From assembly GCA_020629545.1 (NCBI GenBank), contig JAHDDC010000015.1, positions 1-64,000 on the forward strand: DNA of 64,000 bases, read 5' to 3'. Each line of letters begins with the position of its first letter. Within the stretch, counting starts at the first letter, position 1. This stretch comes from Hellea sp. GTDB lineage: Bacteria > Pseudomonadota > Alphaproteobacteria > Caulobacterales > Maricaulaceae. Of this stretch, positions 52,131 through 61,255 are shown piece after piece. The translations under genes were made by a program, and so were the position numbers. The notes under the pieces are model-generated. The model did not search any database. It had not been told where the DNA came from and was given only the letters and a program-made list of their open reading frames with translations.

Positions 52131-53555
52131 TTATGCCTTTTTGGTTTTCGATTTAGGTTTACGCTTTCGCGGTTGTTTGACGGGCGTATGAAACACTGTC
52201 CCGACATTGTTTTCAATACATTCTATGATAGTCGTTGCAATATCGCGGCCCGTGGCCTTTTCAATACCTTCAAGCCCTGGCGAAGAATTGACCTCTAATA
52301 TTTTTGGACCGGAGTCACTCCGCAAAATGTCCACGCCGGCCACGCCCAAACCCATAGCCTTGGCCGCTTTGATCGCTGCGCGCTTTTCATTTGCGGTTAG
52401 TTTGATTTTACGGGCGCTGCCGCCTTGGTGAATATTTGAACGAAATTCACCTTCTTTGGCTGTGCGCATCATCGACCCAACAACCTTTCCGTCGACCACG
52501 AAGCAACGTATGTCGCTGCCTTTGGCTTCTTTAACGAACTCTTGAACTAAAAAGTGCGCATCCAGCCCTCTGAAGGCATCAACTAAAGCTGTGGCGGCTT
52601 TCCGGGTTTCGGCCAAAATAACGCCTTTACCCTGTGTACTCTCCAGCAGTTTAACGACAACAGGGGATCCTCCGACCAGATCAATGATCCCCTGGGTGTC
52701 GCGGGACGAGCGCGCAAAGGCTGTTGTCGGCATCCCCAGTCGATGCTGAGATAATATCTGATGAGCTAGTAATTTGTCGCGTGAATTACCAATTGCACGG
52801 GCCGGGTTCAGGCAATAGACGCCCATGCTTTCAAACTGACGAACCACAGCCATGCCATAAAATGTTATCTTGGATCCAATCCTAGGGATTATAGCATCAT
52901 ATCGCGGCAGAGCAGCACCGTCATAAAAGACTTGCGGTTTCTCATTGTCGATCACCATATAACACCGGCTGGTTGTGACAGGTTCGATCACATGACCTCT
53001 AGCCTGCGCTGCGGCTATCATGCGGGTGTTTGAATAATTATTGGGTTCCTGAGTTAGAATGCCGATCCGAAGCGGCCGCCTCGGTCCGCCGCCTTTACGC
53101 TGTCTTTTTTTATAGAGCGCAAAATCAAGCTGGGGTTGTTGAAACGATTTCCCCGGTGCTACGGTAACGCCTTTTTTGATCGCTGAACGGCCGATCAACA
53201 TCCGGTAGCCCATAGTCTCGCGATTAGTCAATGATAGCTCGATCGGCCATTTGTGACCGCCGATCTCAATTTCCGTTCTAATGACATAGCGGCTTTCGGC
53301 GACCCCATTAGAGGAGGTTACCATTCGCCGGTCGACAACTTTAGCGGAGCAAATGACCTCAATTGTCGGATCATCGGGATCCGGATGCATAATAAAGCGA
53401 ACTTGTGGATTCTCACCCGTGCCGAAAGGTTCGATAGCAACGGCGTGAAGCGCAGAAGTCCGCGCTCCGGTATCAACTTTGGCTTTGATAGCCGGGAGTG
53501 CGAGATCGGGCAGGCTGACCCATTCTTCCCACCCAAGGTTTAAAGTTTCAGTCAT
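52131..53555 (-). CDS. RimK-type ATP-grasp ligase with N-terminal aspartyl protease-like domain
   Basis: 474-aa fusion. Residues 1-145 belong to the retropepsin-like RimK-associated zinc/aspartyl protease family (K-V-D-T-G-A-R-T-S-A-L-H-A near residue 25). Residues ~160-450 are a RimK ATP-grasp ligase (SRDKLLAHQILSQH, V-K-L-L-E-S-T-Q-G-K-G-V, L-V-Q-E-F, metal-binding E-V-N-S-S-P-G-L-E-G-I-E near 425). RimK adds glutamates to ribosomal protein S6; homologues glutamylate other targets. A basic Lys/Arg tail ends the protein. Same strand as the UDG gene. Confidence 0.88.
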   Translation of the reverse strand: MTETLNLGWEEWVSLPDLALPAIKAKVDTGARTSALHAVAIEPFGTGENPQVRFIMHPDPDDPTIEVICSAKVVDRRMVTSSNGVAESRYVIRTEIEIGGHKWPIELSLTNRETMGYRMLIGRSAIKKGVTVAPGKSFQQPQLDFALYKKRQRKGGGPRRPLRIGILTQEPNNYSNTRMIAAAQARGHVIEPVTTSRCYMVIDNEKPQVFYDGAALPRYDAIIPRIGSKITFYGMAVVRQFESMGVYCLNPARAIGNSRDKLLAHQILSQHRLGMPTTAFARSSRDTQGIIDLVGGSPVVVKLLESTQGKGVILAETRKAATALVDAFRGLDAHFLVQEFVKEAKGSDIRCFVVDGKVVGSMMRTAKEGEFRSNIHQGGSARKIKLTANEKRAAIKAAKAMGLGVAGVDILRSDSGPKILEVNSSPGLEGIEKATGRDIATTIIECIENNVGTVFHTPVKQPRKRKPKSKTKKA

Positions 53556-53681
53556 ATTATATATCTTAATAGAGGCGCGGCAAATGAAACACTTTACCGA
53601 AGCTGTGCTAAAGTCTAGTTGAAAGTAAATTAGGCCCGAACTGGCAGTTTGGAAAGAGAATAAAGGTATAAAGAGGTTGAT

Positions 53682-55343
53682 ATGTCAGAAGCTGTTACGC
53701 GCGAAAGCATGGAATATGACGTTGTCATTGTTGGTGCAGGGCCCGCCGGTTTGTCGGCAGCGATACGGTTGAAGCAGTTAGGCGGCGATGAAATCTCCGT
53801 TGTGGTTCTTGAAAAAGGGTCTGAAGTCGGTGCGCACATCCTATCTGGTGCTGTGATTGATCCGTGCGGTCTAGACGCTTTGATGCCGGACTGGAAAGAC
53901 AAGGGCGCGCCGATTAAGACTAAAGTCAATGTCGATAAATTTTTAATGCTGGGCCCGAGCGGGTCACTGCGGATTCCAAACTTTCTTTTGCCGCCGCTCA
54001 TGAACAATCACGGGAACTATATTGTCTCTATGGGCAATGTTTGCCGCTGGATGGCCGAGCAGGCGGAAGCTATGGGCGTCGAAATTTTTCCAGGCATGGC
54101 CTGCTCCGATATTGTTTATGGCGATAAAGGCGAAGTGAAGGGCGTTGTCGCTGGTGAATTTGGGTTTGAAAAAGACGGAAAAAAAGGCCCAAATTACGAA
54201 CCTGGCATGGAACTCCACGGTAAATATGTTTTCCTCTCTGAGGGCGCGCGAGGGTCGTTGTCCAAAATGGTGATTAATAAATACGGCCTTGATGAGTATT
54301 CGGATGTTCCGAAGTTCGGCCTGGGCATGAAAGAAATTTGGGACGTTAAACCGGAAAACCATAATGAAGGCGAAGTCACGCACACCATGGGTTGGCCGCT
54401 CGGCTGGAAAGCCGGGGGTGGTTCTTTCATGTATCATCTTGAAAACAACCAGGTCTATGTCGGCTATATTGTGGATCTGAATTATAAGAACCCACATCTA
54501 TATCCTTATGGTGAATTCCAGCGCTGGAAACATCATCCTGATATTGCAAAGGTTTTGGAGGGCGGCAAACGTGTCGCATACGGTGCTCGAGTCGTGACTA
54601 AAGGTGGATACCAATCTATCCCGCAATCAGCTTTTAAGGGTGGATGCCTGCTCGGATGCTCTGCCGGTCTCGTGAACCTGCCGCGCATCAAAGGGAATCA
54701 CAATGCCATGTTATCAGGTATTGCTGCCGCCGAAGCGGCACATGTCGCGCTGAAGGCTGGGCGTTCTGGTGATATCCTTGAAGATTATGATCACGAACTG
54801 CGTACAGGGCCTATTGGCAAAGATTTGAAAGCGGTCAAAAATGTTGCGCCAATCAATGGTAAATTTGGTCCGCTTGTTGGAATGATGTTAGGCGGTCTCG
54901 ATATGTGGGTCTCTAGCCTGTTCAAATTCAATATTCTCGGGACCTGGAAACACGGTAAGAATGATGCCGAGTCGACGGGTAAAGCGTCCGATCATAAGAA
55001 GATTGAATATCCGAAACCTGACGGCATATTATCCTTTGATCGTCTGACAAATGTCAGCTTTTCTGCGACTAACCACGGGGAAGAACAGCCATCTCATCTC
55101 AAGCTTATCGATGATAAAATCCCGGTTGGAAAAAACCTTCCGGAATATGATGAACCGGCCCAACGTTACTGCCCTGCCGGTGTTTATGAGGTTCTAAGAG
55201 ATGATGACGGGTCTAATCCGCGATTCCAAATCAATGCCCAGAATTGTGTGCATTGCAAAACATGTGACATCAAAGACCCCTCGCAAAATATTGTATGGTG
55301 CGTACCTGAAGGTGCGGGTGGCCCTAACTATCCGAATATGTAA
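53682..55343 (+). CDS. Electron-transfer flavoprotein:ubiquinone oxidoreductase
   Basis: 553-aa membrane-bound flavo-iron-sulfur enzyme that passes electrons from ETF to ubiquinone. FAD motif V-V-I-V-G-A-G-P-A-G-L-S-A-A near residue 11; E-K-G-S-E-V-G-A-H; the C-terminal 4Fe-4S ligands (Y-C-P-A-G and N-C-V-H-C-K-T-C) near residues 495 and 530. This is the route by which the three acyl-CoA dehydrogenases at 18-22 kb connect to the respiratory chain. The TPR gene begins nine bases after its stop. Confidence 0.95.
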   Translation: MSEAVTRESMEYDVVIVGAGPAGLSAAIRLKQLGGDEISVVVLEKGSEVGAHILSGAVIDPCGLDALMPDWKDKGAPIKTKVNVDKFLMLGPSGSLRIPNFLLPPLMNNHGNYIVSMGNVCRWMAEQAEAMGVEIFPGMACSDIVYGDKGEVKGVVAGEFGFEKDGKKGPNYEPGMELHGKYVFLSEGARGSLSKMVINKYGLDEYSDVPKFGLGMKEIWDVKPENHNEGEVTHTMGWPLGWKAGGGSFMYHLENNQVYVGYIVDLNYKNPHLYPYGEFQRWKHHPDIAKVLEGGKRVAYGARVVTKGGYQSIPQSAFKGGCLLGCSAGLVNLPRIKGNHNAMLSGIAAAEAAHVALKAGRSGDILEDYDHELRTGPIGKDLKAVKNVAPINGKFGPLVGMMLGGLDMWVSSLFKFNILGTWKHGKNDAESTGKASDHKKIEYPKPDGILSFDRLTNVSFSATNHGEEQPSHLKLIDDKIPVGKNLPEYDEPAQRYCPAGVYEVLRDDDGSNPRFQINAQNCVHCKTCDIKDPSQNIVWCVPEGAGGPNYPNM

Positions 55344-55352
55344 TAAGGCCGT

Positions 55353-57065
55353 ATGTTTAAACGCTTCCTTCTCGTCGCCAGTGCTGCGGCCACAATAGCC
55401 ATTTTGAATTCCTGCGCGTCGACAACGAGCGACACGCTGAAAACAACCGAGATGAGCGCCGGCGAAGACGCCAAGCTTTTTGCCGATTACCTGATCGGTA
55501 GCTATACAAATTATATTGATGATGCCGAAAACCGGGCCGCGTTTTATAGTAGTGCCTTTGACGCGGATGAAAATGACGTCAACCTTGCCCGGCGCGCTAT
55601 TACATCGACGATCTCAGCAGGAGACGTCGATGAAACCCGCAAACTTGCCGCGGATGTTCTTTCTTATCATCCAGAAGAACCCATGTCCCGCGCGATTTTA
55701 GGATCGGCAGCCTTCGCCCGAGGCGATTATTCGGAAGCCGATGAATATCTTAGCCTGGAAACTAATGACCGAACTGTTAAAATCATGATGGACATGATTT
55801 TGGCTTGGTCTAAATCCGCCCAAGGCGATACTGAAAAAGGCTCAGAAATTCTCGCGAGTCTTGGAGGTGGAGCCTATTTCCAAGTCTTGGGACGGGTAAT
55901 GCAAGCTAATATGCTCGGGGCAGAGGGCGATCTTGAAAAGGCAAAGGAAAGCTATGATCTGGCCGAAGCTTCGGGCGTTGCCGATACTTCCACGGCTCTG
56001 TCGAGAGCCCGCATAGTCTCTCGTAGCGGCGATATTTCCGGTGCGCTTGAAAAACTAGAAGAGTTCGCTTCGCAAGCCGGTGGCTTTGAGTTGGGACCGG
56101 TTAAGTCCTATCTGGACGACTTGCAAGGTGGTCAACCCGTTTCCGGGGATTTGACCCCTCAGCAAGAAGCGTCCTGGGCTTTGACAGATGCGGCTTATGG
56201 CTTTTTTGTCCGCAACCGGGCCTTTGATTTTGCGGAAGTTTATATACGTACCGCGCTGGATATAGATCCAACCAATGATCGCGCCAAAATTTGGTTGGCG
56301 GCCCTAATCGAAGATAGCCGGCAAGACGAAGCGTTATCCCTCTTTAGGTCAGTTGGGCCTGATTCTGATTATGCCGTTTCGGCGCGTCTCTCAGAAGCCA
56401 ATGTATTCTTTGACCGTGATGAAGATGAAACCGCGCTTAAAATACTCGAGGCAGCCAATCGGGATTACCCTAGTCTGACAACGCGCGAAGCTTTGGGCCG
56501 TGCCCGTTTGATCCGGGAAAATTACGAAGACGCTTTGCCGATTTATGATGCGCTTGTGAAATCCATGACGGTTGAAGAGATTGAAAACGATATCCAGCCG
56601 CTATACTTTCGAGCGGTTTGTTATGAACGGGTGAAGGAGTGGGATAAGTCTGTAGCAGATTTCAAACGTGTCCTCGAAATTGATCCCGAAAATGCCGATG
56701 CATTGAACTATTTAGGTTACACTTGGGTTGACCGAAACGAAAACTTGAACGAGGCCTTTGATATGATTGAAAAGGCTGTTGAACTGGAACCACAAAGCGG
56801 CGCTATTGTCGATAGTTTAGGTTGGGCGCATTATAAGTTGGGACAATATAGTGAGGCCCGTAAGAACCTTGAAAAAGCTGTTGAGCTCACGCCTAATAGC
56901 GCCACGATAATCGATCATCTTGGTGATGTTTATTGGCGATTAGGACGTTACCGCGAAGCTGGGTTTCAATGGGAGCGGGCTCTGGAATTCGACCCTACAG
57001 ATGAAGAACGTATCTCGATTAATGCCAAGTTAAAAGGCGGATTATCCGCAGGCACGTCCAAGTAA
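55353..57065 (+). CDS. TPR-repeat lipoprotein
   Basis: 570-aa tetratricopeptide-repeat protein. Signal peptide with lipobox (N-S-C near residue 21). Many ~34-residue TPR units: L-E-I-D-P-E-N-A-D-A-L-N-Y-L-G-Y-T near residue 447, V-E-L-E-P-Q-S-G-A-I-V-D-S-L-G-W-A-H-Y near 482, V-E-L-T-P-N-S-A-T-I-I-D-H-L-G-D-V-Y-W-R near 515. It is probably a periplasmic or outer-membrane scaffold. Tightly follows the ETF-QO gene, with ispE 22 bases downstream. Confidence 0.88.
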   Translation: MFKRFLLVASAAATIAILNSCASTTSDTLKTTEMSAGEDAKLFADYLIGSYTNYIDDAENRAAFYSSAFDADENDVNLARRAITSTISAGDVDETRKLAADVLSYHPEEPMSRAILGSAAFARGDYSEADEYLSLETNDRTVKIMMDMILAWSKSAQGDTEKGSEILASLGGGAYFQVLGRVMQANMLGAEGDLEKAKESYDLAEASGVADTSTALSRARIVSRSGDISGALEKLEEFASQAGGFELGPVKSYLDDLQGGQPVSGDLTPQQEASWALTDAAYGFFVRNRAFDFAEVYIRTALDIDPTNDRAKIWLAALIEDSRQDEALSLFRSVGPDSDYAVSARLSEANVFFDRDEDETALKILEAANRDYPSLTTREALGRARLIRENYEDALPIYDALVKSMTVEEIENDIQPLYFRAVCYERVKEWDKSVADFKRVLEIDPENADALNYLGYTWVDRNENLNEAFDMIEKAVELEPQSGAIVDSLGWAHYKLGQYSEARKNLEKAVELTPNSATIIDHLGDVYWRLGRYREAGFQWERALEFDPTDEERISINAKLKGGLSAGTSK

Positions 57066-57087
57066 TCGCGCATGCCAACAACCTGAT

Positions 57088-57930
57088 ATGCATAAAGAGC
57101 TGGCGCGCGCGAAAATCAATCTGACTCTGCATGTAGGTCAGGTCGTTACCGATGAGCATCATTCTTATTTTGGCTATCATCCGTTGACGAGTCTGGTCGT
57201 CTTTTCGAATTTTGGTGATCAAGTGACCAGTGAGAAAAGCGCAGAAACGTCGTTGACAGTCTCGGGTCCATTTGCCGATGGTGTCCCCGTCGATGACTCG
57301 AATTTGATGCTTAAGGCTTACCATGCGGTCAAAGCCCGTACAGCAATCCCGCCCTTGAAATTTCACTTAACGAAGAATCTGCCTATTGCGTCTGGGATTG
57401 GTGGCGGTAGCGCTGACGCCGCCGCTGTTTTAAGAATACTCAAAAATTATGCAGGTTTCAGTGACGATACGTGGCGTGAAATTGCATTGGAACTCGGGGC
57501 TGATGTGCCCGTGTGTTTGGTGTCAAGAACCAGTTTGATGTCTGGTATTGGTGAAATTGTCGAACCAATTGACGGATTGGGCCAGCTTGCGGCCATTCTC
57601 GTTAATCCGGGTGTGCAAGTCAGTACTGGTCAAATATTTATGAGCTTTGATGATGATATTCAAAGAACGGATTTAGGGCAGCCCACGGGAGGCCTTATGG
57701 ATCGGTTTAAAGCGGGCCGGAACGATCTCCAAATAATCGCAGAAAAGATGTCCCCAAAGATAAGAGATTGCTTGAACGCGCTCGGCGGAGATAGCCAAAT
57801 GTCAGGATCAGGCGCAACTTGCTTTGGGCTTTATACGGATATGGCCATGGCCAATCTTGCCGCCCAATCTCTAAAGTCGCAATATCCTGATTTCTGGGTC
57901 AAGCCCGTCATGTTAGGGGATGAGGAATGA
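57088..57930 (+). CDS. ispE: 4-Diphosphocytidyl-2-C-methyl-D-erythritol kinase
   Basis: MEP-pathway kinase (280 aa, GHMP fold) making isopentenyl precursors. A-R-A-K-I-N-L-T-L-H-V near residue 5 and the ATP motif P-I-A-S-G-I-G-G-G-S-A-D-A-A-A near residue 95 are diagnostic, with M-S-G-S-G-A-T near residue 238. Its presence implies the non-mevalonate route in this organism. Overlaps the following WecA-like gene by four bases. Confidence 0.95.
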   Translation: MHKELARAKINLTLHVGQVVTDEHHSYFGYHPLTSLVVFSNFGDQVTSEKSAETSLTVSGPFADGVPVDDSNLMLKAYHAVKARTAIPPLKFHLTKNLPIASGIGGGSADAAAVLRILKNYAGFSDDTWREIALELGADVPVCLVSRTSLMSGIGEIVEPIDGLGQLAAILVNPGVQVSTGQIFMSFDDDIQRTDLGQPTGGLMDRFKAGRNDLQIIAEKMSPKIRDCLNALGGDSQMSGSGATCFGLYTDMAMANLAAQSLKSQYPDFWVKPVMLGDEE

Positions 57931-58931
57931 CGCTCATAACTATATTGGGAATCGCCTTTCTCGTCTCTCTTGTTATATCCGGGGCCATGATTTTCGCAGG
58001 CGTAGGCGATGTGCCCGAGGCCCGTTCAAGCCATAAAACTGTAACGCCAACCAGTGGGGGGCTCGGCATCGTGGCCGCTCTTGGAGCTGCGACATTTCTT
58101 ATGGTCGGTTCCGGAGCTATTGGGCCTCAGTTTGGGCAGGTCTTGTCGCTGATATGGGCGATTGGGTTTTTGGGTCTTATGGACGATATTCTTAATCTTG
58201 CCGCAGGGTTTAAATTTTTCTTTGTGATTGTGATTTCAATAGCTGCCGTTTGGACGGTTGGCCCTGTGACCACGCTCCCTTTTGGGGGGATGGATATAAA
58301 TCTACCGATCTGGTTTTCCTGGCTTGGCTCTTTTTTGTGGGTGTTTGTTGTTGTCAATATTGTCAACTTTCTTGACGGATCAAATGGGTTAATGATCGTG
58401 GTGATGAGTATAGCCAGTGCAGTACTTGCGTCTATTGCTTTTGCTTTTGGGGCAAGTGATGCTGGCATCGTTTTACTTATATTGGTTGCCGGTATTTTGG
58501 GCCTAGCGCCCTTTAATTTAAGGCCCAGCGCTAAAATTTTCGCCGGTGATGTCGGCTCTCTGACTATAGGATTTACATATGCGGTCGCTGTTCTTTGGAT
58601 GTGCAGCGCCGCCAGAGATTTCAGGCCGGTTTATCTGGGACCCGTTCTTATCCTGCCATTTTTAGCTGATAGTTTATTTACGATGGCCCGCAGAGCTCGG
58701 CGAGGAGAAAACCTGATGACAGCTCATCGTTCACATCTTTATCAACGAATGATTGCGTTCGGGTACAGTCATATGCGGGTCGCTCTCATTTATGGCGCTA
58801 TGACATTTGCCATTGCCGGCATATCCCTTTGGACAGCGACCAATGGGATTTATCGTTATCTGAATTTCTTGTTATTTCCGTCGCTGTTGATGCTATCGGT
58901 TTATATGTTGGCCGGTCGCAGATTTAGGTAA
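57927..58931 (+). CDS. MraY/WecA-family glycosyl-1-phosphate transferase
   Basis: 334-aa polytopic membrane protein of the polyprenyl-phosphate N-acetylhexosamine-1-phosphate transferase family. Motifs: S-S-H-K-T-V-T-P-T-S-G-G-L-G near residue 34, G-L-M-D-D near 83, N-F-L-D-G-S-N-G near 148, A-G-D-V-G-S near 210 and the H-R-S-H-L-Y-Q-R loop near 270. It transfers a sugar phosphate from a UDP sugar to a polyprenyl phosphate, usually for surface polysaccharide. Overlaps the convergent polyprenyl synthase by eight bases. Confidence 0.88.
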   Translation: MTLITILGIAFLVSLVISGAMIFAGVGDVPEARSSHKTVTPTSGGLGIVAALGAATFLMVGSGAIGPQFGQVLSLIWAIGFLGLMDDILNLAAGFKFFFVIVISIAAVWTVGPVTTLPFGGMDINLPIWFSWLGSFLWVFVVVNIVNFLDGSNGLMIVVMSIASAVLASIAFAFGASDAGIVLLILVAGILGLAPFNLRPSAKIFAGDVGSLTIGFTYAVAVLWMCSAARDFRPVYLGPVLILPFLADSLFTMARRARRGENLMTAHRSHLYQRMIAFGYSHMRVALIYGAMTFAIAGISLWTATNGIYRYLNFLLFPSLLMLSVYMLAGRRFR

Positions 58932-59952
58932 TGCGATCAACGACGAAATTAGCAAGGGCTTTTAGGGTCTGTTTCCAATCGCAGTCGTCAAATTGGTTCA
59001 GATTTTTTTGCGCTTTGGCCGCATAGTCTCTGGCCAGATCCAATGTGGATGATAAGGCTCCGCTTTGACGCAATAATGAAACAGCGCGTTCGAGATCTGT
59101 GTCCGTTTGTTGATAATCCGACATAACCCGAGTCCAAAACTCTAGGGACTCAGTATCATTTTCAGTTCTAGCCTGAGCGATGGCGCGAATGACGGGCAGG
59201 GTCAATTTACCTTCTCTGAAATCGTCGCCAACGGATTTCCCCAATGCGCTTTCCAAACCGCCGTAATCGAGCGCGTCATCGACGAGTTGAAAGGCCAGGC
59301 CAAGGTTGATGCCATAGTCTCTCATCGCGGACTGGGTTTCAAGTGGAGCATTCAAGATGACGGGCGAAACTTCGCAGGCCGCCGCGAATAGGGCCGCCGT
59401 TTTGGCTCCGATAATATCCATATAGCTCTGCTCGCTAATATCAATCTTACGGAGTGCGGCTAACTGATGGACTTCGCCTTCGGCTATCACAGAACTCGCT
59501 GTTGATAAAATATCTAGCGCCTCCAACGAACTGGTCTCAACCATCAAATTGAAAGCACGGGCAAAAAGAAAATCACCAACCAAAATACTAGCAGAATTCC
59601 CCCAAATTCTGTTGGCAACTTTACGGCCGCGCCGCAGGTCACTTTCGTCTATGACATCGTCATGCAAAAGCGTCGCGCTATGGATAAACTCGACGGCCGC
59701 GGCAAGTTTATGATGATCCGCAGTCGCGCCGCCGCAAAGCTGAGCGCTTGCAATTGTCAGGAGCGGCCTCAGGCGTTTGCCGCCAGCCCCAACCAGATGT
59801 TCGGCAAGATCAGGGATCATGCCTATCGGACTTTGCATGCGGTCACGAATAATGTCGTTCACGGCTTGCATTTCGTTTTCGGCCATTACCATCAGGCGTT
59901 CGGCCGGGTTAACGACGCGGTCACTGTCCTTAATATGTGCGGGAGCGTTCAC
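58924..59952 (-). CDS. ispB: Polyprenyl diphosphate synthase (octaprenyl type)
   Basis: 342-aa trans-isoprenyl synthase. First Asp-rich motif L-L-H-D-D-V-I-D-E near residue 97, then L-R-R-G-R, and the second L-V-D-D-A-L-D-Y near residue 223; S-A-S-I-L-V-G-D-F-L-F-A-R is also typical. Makes the ubiquinone side chain. Start GTG 59952. Decaprenyl or other chain length cannot be excluded from sequence alone. Confidence 0.92.
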   Translation of the reverse strand: MNAPAHIKDSDRVVNPAERLMVMAENEMQAVNDIIRDRMQSPIGMIPDLAEHLVGAGGKRLRPLLTIASAQLCGGATADHHKLAAAVEFIHSATLLHDDVIDESDLRRGRKVANRIWGNSASILVGDFLFARAFNLMVETSSLEALDILSTASSVIAEGEVHQLAALRKIDISEQSYMDIIGAKTAALFAAACEVSPVILNAPLETQSAMRDYGINLGLAFQLVDDALDYGGLESALGKSVGDDFREGKLTLPVIRAIAQARTENDTESLEFWTRVMSDYQQTDTDLERAVSLLRQSGALSSTLDLARDYAAKAQKNLNQFDDCDWKQTLKALANFVVDRIT

Positions 59953-60055
59953 GCAGGCCCTTCCATTCTTTCTCTCTTATCCCTAAGATAGGCGTCAAGA
60001 AAGCTGCGGGCAAGTTAATTAACGGGCGTGAATCGCCGCAGGTCAGGAGCCATAA

Positions 60056-60283
60056 ATGCGTACGATTATTGCGACTACAAATCCGGCTACACTTAATTTT
60101 GCACAGGCTGTTTTAAAGTCCGAAGGTATCGAAACATTCATCATGGACCAAAATATGAGTCTAATGGAAGGTTCGATAGGTATAATTCCGCGGCGTCTAT
60201 GCGTGATCGATGAAGACTATGATGATGCCGTCGAAGCGTTGACTGCTGCCGAGCTAGGACATGAGATTGAACCCTATAATTAA
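60056..60283 (+). CDS. DUF2007 protein
   Basis: 75-aa protein of the DUF2007 (putative signal-transducing) family: R-T-I-I-A-T-T-N then A-Q-A-V-L-K-S-E-G-I-E-T near residue 20, and I-P-R-R-L-C-V-I-D-E-D near residue 45. Often found beside the polyprenyl synthase and glyQ in alphaproteobacteria. Role unknown. Confidence 0.88.
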   Translation: MRTIIATTNPATLNFAQAVLKSEGIETFIMDQNMSLMEGSIGIIPRRLCVIDEDYDDAVEALTAAELGHEIEPYN

Positions 60284-60351
60284 AGCTCAATAAGGCTTGA
60301 AAATATAATCCATCCTTATAGGTTGCGGCCAATTCCAAAGCCGAGCTCACA

Positions 60352-61251
60352 ATGTCTGATACGCGAAAAAAACCTCTGTCTTTTCAGGATCTGATCCTAA
60401 CACTACAAAATTATTGGTCGAAGCAAGGCTGTGTTATTTTGCAACCGTTTGACCTGGAAGTTGGGGCAGGGACGTTACACCCGGCTACCGTTTTGCGGTC
60501 TTTAGGCCCGAAGCCTTGGAATGTGGCCTATGTTCAGCCATCGCGCAGGCCGGCTGATGGCCGCTACGGGGAAAATCCAAACCGCTTACAGCACTATTAT
60601 CAGTTCCAAGTCATCATAAAGCCTAATCCTAAAAACATGCAGGATCTATATCTGGGGTCGCTTGATGCTATCGGGATTGACCGGGATTTGCACGATATCC
60701 GATTTGTCGAAGATGATTGGGAAAACCCAACAGTTGGGGCCTGGGGACTGGGCTGGGAGGTCTGGTGTGATGGAATGGAAGTTTCACAATATACCTATTT
60801 CCAGCAGGTCGGAGGTCTTGATCTTGAATTAGTATCAGGCGAGCTAACCTATGGGCTCGAGCGTCTGGCTATGTATGTGCAGGGCGTGGAAAACGTTTAT
60901 GATTTGGCCTTTAATGATCATGGCGTTCTGTATGGTGACGTGTTTCACCAGAATGAGGTTCAGCAGTCTACCTACAATTTTGAGCACGCCGATACTGACA
61001 GATTATTGTGCTGGTTCGAAGATAGTGAACGCGAATGCAATTATCTGTTAGGGCTTGAAAAACCACTTCCGCTTCCGGCCTATGAATATGCACTCAAGGC
61101 ATCTCATCTGTTTAACCTACTGGATGCGCGGGGAGTCGTCTCGCCCACTCAAAGGCAGGAATATATAAAACGCGTCCGCGATCTAGCTAAAGGCTGCGCC
61201 GATAAATATGTGGAGATTGATGCCACTATTCCTGAAAAGGCGTGGAGGTAA
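60352..61251 (+). CDS. glyQ: Glycyl-tRNA synthetase alpha chain
   Basis: 299-aa alpha subunit of the alpha2beta2 glycyl-tRNA synthetase, which carries the class II catalytic core. Starts [40 protein letters not shown] motif; Y-F-Q-Q-V-G-G near residue 143. Four bases separate it from glyS, and GGAGG for glyS lies in its last codons. Confidence 0.97.
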   Translation: MSDTRKKPLSFQDLILTLQNYWSKQGCVILQPFDLEVGAGTLHPATVLRSLGPKPWNVAYVQPSRRPADGRYGENPNRLQHYYQFQVIIKPNPKNMQDLYLGSLDAIGIDRDLHDIRFVEDDWENPTVGAWGLGWEVWCDGMEVSQYTYFQQVGGLDLELVSGELTYGLERLAMYVQGVENVYDLAFNDHGVLYGDVFHQNEVQQSTYNFEHADTDRLLCWFEDSERECNYLLGLEKPLPLPAYEYALKASHLFNLLDARGVVSPTQRQEYIKRVRDLAKGCADKYVEIDATIPEKAWR

Positions 61252-61255
61252 GGCA